From NCBI GenBank assembly GCA_022360055.1, contig JAKSDO010000284.1:1-64000 (forward strand): 64,000 nucleotides of DNA, written 5' to 3'. The stretch is from Cytophagales bacterium. GTDB lineage: Bacteria > Bacteroidota > Bacteroidia > Cytophagales > Cyclobacteriaceae. Position numbers and translations under genes: made by a program. How positions within the stretch are numbered: the first letter of the stretch is position 1; each line of letters opens with the position of its first letter. Below are positions 59,837 through 64,000 of this stretch, in pieces. The notes under the pieces were generated by a model. That model ran no database searches. It saw only the letters and a list, made by a program, of their open reading frames with translations, and was not told the DNA's origin.

Positions 59837-61759
59837 TTATACTACAGAAATATTTATTTCAAAGTTGTTACTATTAATTTTTAAAGGAATTGCTTGCATG
59901 CCAGGTACAAAATTAAAGATTCGTCCTTTTTTCGTTTTAATTATGTCAATTGGAGAATTTGCTTCCAAAACAATTTCTTTATGTTTTTTTGCAATTCGAA
60001 TTTTTCGATCTGATATAATTTTATAACCTTCATTACCGGATGAAATTATTGGTAGTATGAATTTCACCCCGTCGTTATACTCTTTAGTTTCAAAGGAGCC
60101 CCTTATAGTGATTTTTCCTGTAGAGAAGAGGTACTTTATCTCACAGTATACAGGACCTTTTGACATAAAGTTTTGATTTATATCAACCAGTTCTGATTTT
60201 GTTGTGAATATAATGATATCCTCATCTTTAATGGTATATTCTACTTCTGCACTAGAATCACAGATATTCATGTAACTTACCTCATTTTCGATTAATTCTA
60301 ATCTTGGTGTCAAAGGCATGAATACTTCATCCTTAGCCATTTGCATATTAGTAGGTTCCCATAGCTGATAGCGATTCATACTTGCTGTAATAATTGGGCC
60401 AACTTCTTTGTTCCATAAAATTGTCAAAGCTCCTCCTGTAGCATGTCCGCCTGTTTTTTCTCCGTAGTTTATATCATACCCTGTAATAGTACCTCTCCAA
60501 TTTCCAATAGACACCAACCAAGTTTGAATATCAGAAAATTTTTTCACTCCATACTCGATTTCCCTCGGAAGTACAATTTTTTCTGGTAATGATATTTCTT
60601 TGATTTTTTTGTTATTTGCTAGGACTGTTGTTAGTGCTTTAGAATGACTAAGGGTATGATGTATGCAAGCAGATAATTTATGTTGTTCATAATGTGGTCC
60701 ACCGTAAAGTAAATTATTGGAAGTGCATTTTTTCAATAATCGAGTGTTTACCAAAGCTACTTTATAAAATTCCGGATGATCTTTAGCTAATAATGCGTAA
60801 GCTGGTTGACAACCATCAGATGTCCGGCTACCCCAATAGGACCATTTAAAAACTCGTGTCCCCCAACTATTATCCCATGCTCCATCTGGCAATAAAAATT
60901 CGGCATGCGTTTGAAGGGATTTTTTAACAATTTCTAATACTTTGTTATCGTTTGCCAATTTAGCGTATAATACTAATGCAGGTAATGATTCTTCAACGTT
61001 ATAACACAAATCAATATGACGGCAATTCTTATTACTTATTTTGCTTGCTGGCCGCCCTTCTCCGAACAGAAATTTCTCTTTCTTGGTAAAATATTTCAGT
61101 GATTTTCTTGCAAGCAGCCTTCCTTTTTCTAAATAATTTGAATTATTCAATGCAGTACCTAATAACGTCAAACAATAAGAAGCAGTTATTGGATAATTTA
61201 TGTTTCCAAATTGCATATTGAAATTGTGATAAACATAGTTAGCTGCTCGTTGTAACCTGTTCTGCCATGATCTGTAATTACTTCTATCCAAAAGATGTCC
61301 ATGATGAATTAAAGCTTCCGCCAAGGCTATAGTTCCAAATACAGTTGTCCCTTTCCAAAGCGATACGTTCACATCATTTACCCAAGAACCATCAGGAAAG
61401 CTTACCTTATGCTCCATCCAATTATAGATAGCGATAGCTGCTTCTAAGTAAGTTTCATCATTTGTTTTATCTGCCAAAAACATCATTGGATAAATAGCGT
61501 CGCCAATCCTACCATGAATTCTTGAACAAGCAGGACAAATAATTCCACCATGTATTCCGCTTAGATTATTATCAATTTGAAGGTGTAAAAGTCCCTTGCA
61601 CCATGTTTGCAATAATTCAAAACTTAGTTCCAGAAGCTCATTTTCAATAAACTGGTTACCTGTTTTTTCTAATAATCTATTTATTGCATTCACTTCCATA
61701 GTCATTCCTGAACTTGCTATTACTCCGGCTTTTAAAAAATTTCGTCTGTTTGTGTTCAT
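59837..61759 (-). CDS. Tat-exported alpha-toroid protein, putative polysaccharide-active enzyme
   Basis: A 640-residue protein with a twin-arginine signal (NRRNFLKAGVIASSGM). Residues about 40-400 form helical hairpins like an (alpha/alpha)6 barrel: AIYNWMEHKVSFPDGSWVND, KGTTVFGTIALAEALIHHGH, WGTRVFKWSYWGSRTSDGCQ. Residues about 400-640 are beta-rich. It has a short Cys/His motif, GIICPACSRIHGRIGD, near residue 72. This fits secreted lyases or glycuronidase-type hydrolases, but I cannot name a family. The gene is distinctly AT-rich compared with the 50 kb to its left, suggesting acquisition from elsewhere. Confidence 0.7.
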   Translation of the reverse strand: MNTNRRNFLKAGVIASSGMTMEVNAINRLLEKTGNQFIENELLELSFELLQTWCKGLLHLQIDNNLSGIHGGIICPACSRIHGRIGDAIYPMMFLADKTNDETYLEAAIAIYNWMEHKVSFPDGSWVNDVNVSLWKGTTVFGTIALAEALIHHGHLLDRSNYRSWQNRLQRAANYVYHNFNMQFGNINYPITASYCLTLLGTALNNSNYLEKGRLLARKSLKYFTKKEKFLFGEGRPASKISNKNCRHIDLCYNVEESLPALVLYAKLANDNKVLEIVKKSLQTHAEFLLPDGAWDNSWGTRVFKWSYWGSRTSDGCQPAYALLAKDHPEFYKVALVNTRLLKKCTSNNLLYGGPHYEQHKLSACIHHTLSHSKALTTVLANNKKIKEISLPEKIVLPREIEYGVKKFSDIQTWLVSIGNWRGTITGYDINYGEKTGGHATGGALTILWNKEVGPIITASMNRYQLWEPTNMQMAKDEVFMPLTPRLELIENEVSYMNICDSSAEVEYTIKDEDIIIFTTKSELVDINQNFMSKGPVYCEIKYLFSTGKITIRGSFETKEYNDGVKFILPIISSGNEGYKIISDRKIRIAKKHKEIVLEANSPIDIIKTKKGRIFNFVPGMQAIPLKINSNNFEINISVV

Positions 61760-62629
61760 GCTTTTATTAAAATTTACTTATGAAACGTTATATGATTGTA
61801 AATTATAAGATTAATGACAGATTATGAGCCCTTACTGTCGAAGGGTGATACAGCTTAAGCGAGCAAACCAGCTTATATAATTAGCACTTTCCTTGCGATA
61901 ATTTATACCAGATATTTAGCAAACTCTCCCTCCTAAAAAGTGTACTAGTTACCATTCAGGATCATTTTCTACATTAAACACAGTAAAAATATTGAATAGT
62001 ATGCCTACCATGTTAAAAATAAAAATCTTTAGTTTGGCTATTTACTACCGGCGTATGCGATCACCTGGTAGGACCCTTTTGTTGACAATTTGGTGATAAG
62101 AATCGGCTATGCCTTGAATATACCCGGTGTAAATATCGGATCGAGCATACTTCTGTTATGTACAAGTTCGTAGAAGAACATAATGCGACCTCGAAAGAAG
62201 CCGCCTCTCTTAGAATCAATTGGAGGTTGGTTTTGATGCTGAACTCGATAAGCCGAAAGGTATTTAACAATAGCTGGCATTACTTAGCTTAGCATTAATA
62301 GGGCATTGTTGCTTTTTTTCTCTCTCAGAATTTCGATCCGTTCTTTCCAGATTTTATTGATAGATTGTGTTGGGTATAAATTTAGCCAATAGCAGGAAGA
62401 CCTCTTGCGCCAGATAGTGCAAGTCATTTCAATATTTCCATAGATGTCAGCCTTCTTTACGCAACTGGGCACTCCTTCAATCCCGATTGAAAGTCACCAA
62501 CTTTTTTACAAAAAATACATTCTTTATTGGATTCTAATTCAACCACGATAACACTTTAGAGATTCATTCTTGTGCATAAGAATGACATGTACTTTATAAA
62601 TTGACAATACTCAATTGAACGCTGGCTAT
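61760..62629. other. AT-rich intergenic region of about 870 bases, no gene supported
   Basis: Several short frames occur (for example minus 62061-62270 and 62284-62472, plus 62158-62292) without recognisable domains or start signals. It looks like eroded sequence between the toroid protein and the truncated sulfatase. Confidence 0.45.
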
Positions 62630-63331
62630 ATGTTTTGTAGCAAAATAAATTCGTATCTTATAAGTCTTGCTTTGATGTGGTTCCCGGTTAGTTGTTCCAC
62701 AAAGGATAATAGCAATGCAAGCAAAGAAAGCAACCCTGAAAAGCAGCCTAAAATTGTTCTTTCCCTTTGCGATGATTTGGGTTTTGTTGACCGGGCATCT
62801 TATGAACACCCACATATACAAACATCCCATTTGGATCATGTGGCTGCGAATGATCTAAAATTAACTTTATTTTATTCTGCTGTCCCTGTTTGTTCTCCTT
62901 CACGTGTTGGACTAATTACAGGAAGAAGTCCAAACCGTGCTGGTGTTTATGATTGGATTCCTCCTGCTCTAAAAAAAAAGCCTGATTACCGGAACCTGGT
63001 ACACATGCAGGCTCGGGAGGTGACTATCCCTACATTATTGAAGCAGGCAGATTATCAATCTTGCGCCGTAAAGAAATGGCATTGTAACAGCAAGTTTAAT
63101 ACAACGCCGCAACCTGATCATTTTGGTTTTGATCATTGGTTTGCTACACAAAACAATACAACTCCCTGTCATGGAAATCCGGTCAATTTCATTCGTAATG
63201 GCACAGAGATGGGGCCGCTGGAAGGCTACAGTTGCCAATTGATAGAAATGATAACAAAACTAGTGCTGAGCAATTATCAGGGACTCATGGATGATACTCA
63301 CGTTTGGAATCAGAATAAACTCACTATATAA
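62630..63331 (+). pseudogene. Sulfatase, N-terminal fragment (truncated)
   Basis: About 233 residues from the ATG at 62630 with a lipoprotein signal (FPVSC). It contains the N-terminal half of an S1 sulfatase: KIVLSLCDDLGFVDRASYEH, FYSAVPVCSPSRVGLITG with the C-S-P-S-R activating motif intact, and the altered AVKKWHCNSKF where GKWHLG is usual. It ends at TAA soon after DHWFATQNN, where full-length relatives continue for about 250 more residues with the second metal site (D-N-G). The tail (about the last 25 residues) no longer resembles a sulfatase. It cannot be catalytically complete and is most likely a pseudogene in the AT-rich island. Confidence 0.85.
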
Positions 63332-63353
63332 CAACTTAAAGATTAGAAATACA

Positions 63354-64000
63354 ATGAAAAGTTTATCAATACTATTATTCGTAATCAGCATTTACGCTTT
63401 ATCATTTATATGTCCAGATTTAGATCTTCAAAGCAACATAAGAGAGGGTTTGTCTTATGAAGTAAGTCATTATGAGAAGAAAATCACCAATGAATGGGGC
63501 GCTGCAGAAACGAAAAAGCTTAATCTGAAGGAGTTTGATGTGTTTTCTGGCGAAGAAGGGTTTGCCTACAACCACCACCCGCAAATCACTTTTTACAAGG
63601 GCAAGCTTCTGGCTACTTGGTCGAGTGGCATCTATAATGAAGATGAACCGGGTCAGGTCATGATGTTATCTATTTCCAAAGATGAAGGGGCATCGTGGTC
63701 AAATCCCACTCCGATATTTGATAAGAAAAAAGGTGAGCACAATAACCTGGTTTATACATCTGAAGGGATTTTGGTATATGGTGATACTTTGGTGGCTTTT
63801 TGTGGAGTGAATGACTCTGAAAGATACCTCGAAGTAAAACAGGACGAAATCTATCCTAAACCAATATCTGGTGATAAATTGCCATATCAGCTTATTCCAA
63901 CCACTGATCAAAGAACTGAGATAAAAACATCTATTGACGGAGGCCTGAGTTGGTCTGAGTCCAAGATAATTATCGAGGGTTTTATTCCTAATCTAAAACC
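63354..64000 (+). CDS. BNR-repeat/sialidase-like secreted protein, 5' part
   Basis: The frame opens with an ATG at 63354 and remains open to the window edge (215 codons), so it is incomplete. A hydrophobic N-terminus (SLSILLFVISIYALSFI) acts as signal or anchor. It then shows EEGFAYNHHPQITFYKGKLL and ATWSSGIYNEDEPGQVMML, and two Asp-box repeats, SKDEGASWSNPTPIF and SIDGGLSWSESKII, typical of sialidase/neuraminidase-like six-bladed propellers. In such clusters these are often exo-glycosidases acting on deoxy- or sialic-type sugars, but the catalytic residues are outside the window. It begins 22 bases after the truncated sulfatase. Confidence 0.85.
   Translation, partial: MKSLSILLFVISIYALSFICPDLDLQSNIREGLSYEVSHYEKKITNEWGAAETKKLNLKEFDVFSGEEGFAYNHHPQITFYKGKLLATWSSGIYNEDEPGQVMMLSISKDEGASWSNPTPIFDKKKGEHNNLVYTSEGILVYGDTLVAFCGVNDSERYLEVKQDEIYPKPISGDKLPYQLIPTTDQRTEIKTSIDGGLSWSESKIIIEGFIPNLK

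Noticed and set aside
62061..62270. Frames that might be a transposase or immunity-protein remnant
   Set aside because: I could not match any frame on either strand to a known transposase or other family; only short irregular pieces are present.
1..64000. CRISPR array, prophage, tRNA or rRNA genes, and SusC/SusD pairs
   Set aside because: Looked for on both strands; no regular spaced repeats, phage structural genes, rRNA signatures, TonB-dependent receptor or SusD-like genes were seen.

Overview
The window looks like chromosome from a free-living, polysaccharide-degrading member of the Bacteroidota, probably a marine or sediment Cytophagia/Saprospiria-type organism. The evidence is a type IX secretion-like C-terminal tail, TAnnTTTG-type -7 promoter elements, a TPR/PD40/CRD/OmpA protein with PorE architecture, LytS/LytTR and LiaF-like genes, several secreted lipoproteins, and a dense set of secreted glycosidases and sulfatases. 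No rRNA, tRNA, CRISPR array, prophage or intact transposase was seen. Most of the window is moderately GC-rich, but from about 59.8 kb to about 63.3 kb it is clearly more AT-rich.

Layout. 0-3 kb: a GH78 rhamnosidase lipoprotein. 3-9 kb: a small envelope and regulatory block. It holds an outer-membrane barrel, a Big2+DM13 lipoprotein and a lipoprotein with two anti-sigma-K-like domains, the last divergent from an OmpR-type response regulator/histidine kinase pair; an orphan ECF sigma factor follows. Two near-identical GTGAT-N6-GTGAT direct repeats sit in front of the two divergent genes, one in each orientation, which suggests a shared regulator. 9-15 kb: sterol-desaturase-like hydroxylase, FG-GAP lipoprotein, Omp85-type barrel and FadL-like barrel. 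15-32.7 kb: a carbohydrate cluster, almost all on the minus strand. It contains a GH20-like protein, a GH29 fucosidase with two discoidin domains, a sulfatase, an SGNH hydrolase, a uroporphyrinogen-decarboxylase-fold methyltransferase candidate, a beta-helix+PDZ protein, a DUF1080 hydrolase, a CBM-only protein with a T9SS tail, a GH2 enzyme and a PlsC acyltransferase. No SusC/SusD pair is present.

33-44.7 kb: a membrane-anchored toroid-fold protein, cysE-cysM, a HEAT-like protein, an aldo/keto reductase interrupted by an in-frame TAG, a PorE-like protein whose leader carries a 13-bp inverted repeat around a -7-like element, and two convergent short-chain dehydrogenases. 44.7-51.4 kb: a periplasmic histidine phosphatase overlapping an unusual protein with a nucleoside-phosphorylase-like C-terminus, a 49-residue conserved-looking protein, a LiaF-like protein with a LytS/LytTR system, and a TIGR04283-type glycosyltransferase.

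51.4-59.7 kb is the most unusual region. It encodes an HD phosphohydrolase fused to a Pycsar-effector-like transmembrane domain; a 1249-residue outer-membrane protein joining a degenerate metallophosphoesterase, a kinase-like segment and an Omp85 barrel; an unrecognised protein; a 142-bp nested inverted-repeat structure; and a membrane class III cyclase whose residues predict cAMP synthesis. 59.8-64 kb: the AT-rich part, with a Tat-signal toroid protein, a decayed region, a C-terminally truncated sulfatase and the start of a BNR/sialidase-like protein that runs off the window.

All calls come from reading the sequence and from knowledge of protein families; no database search was run.
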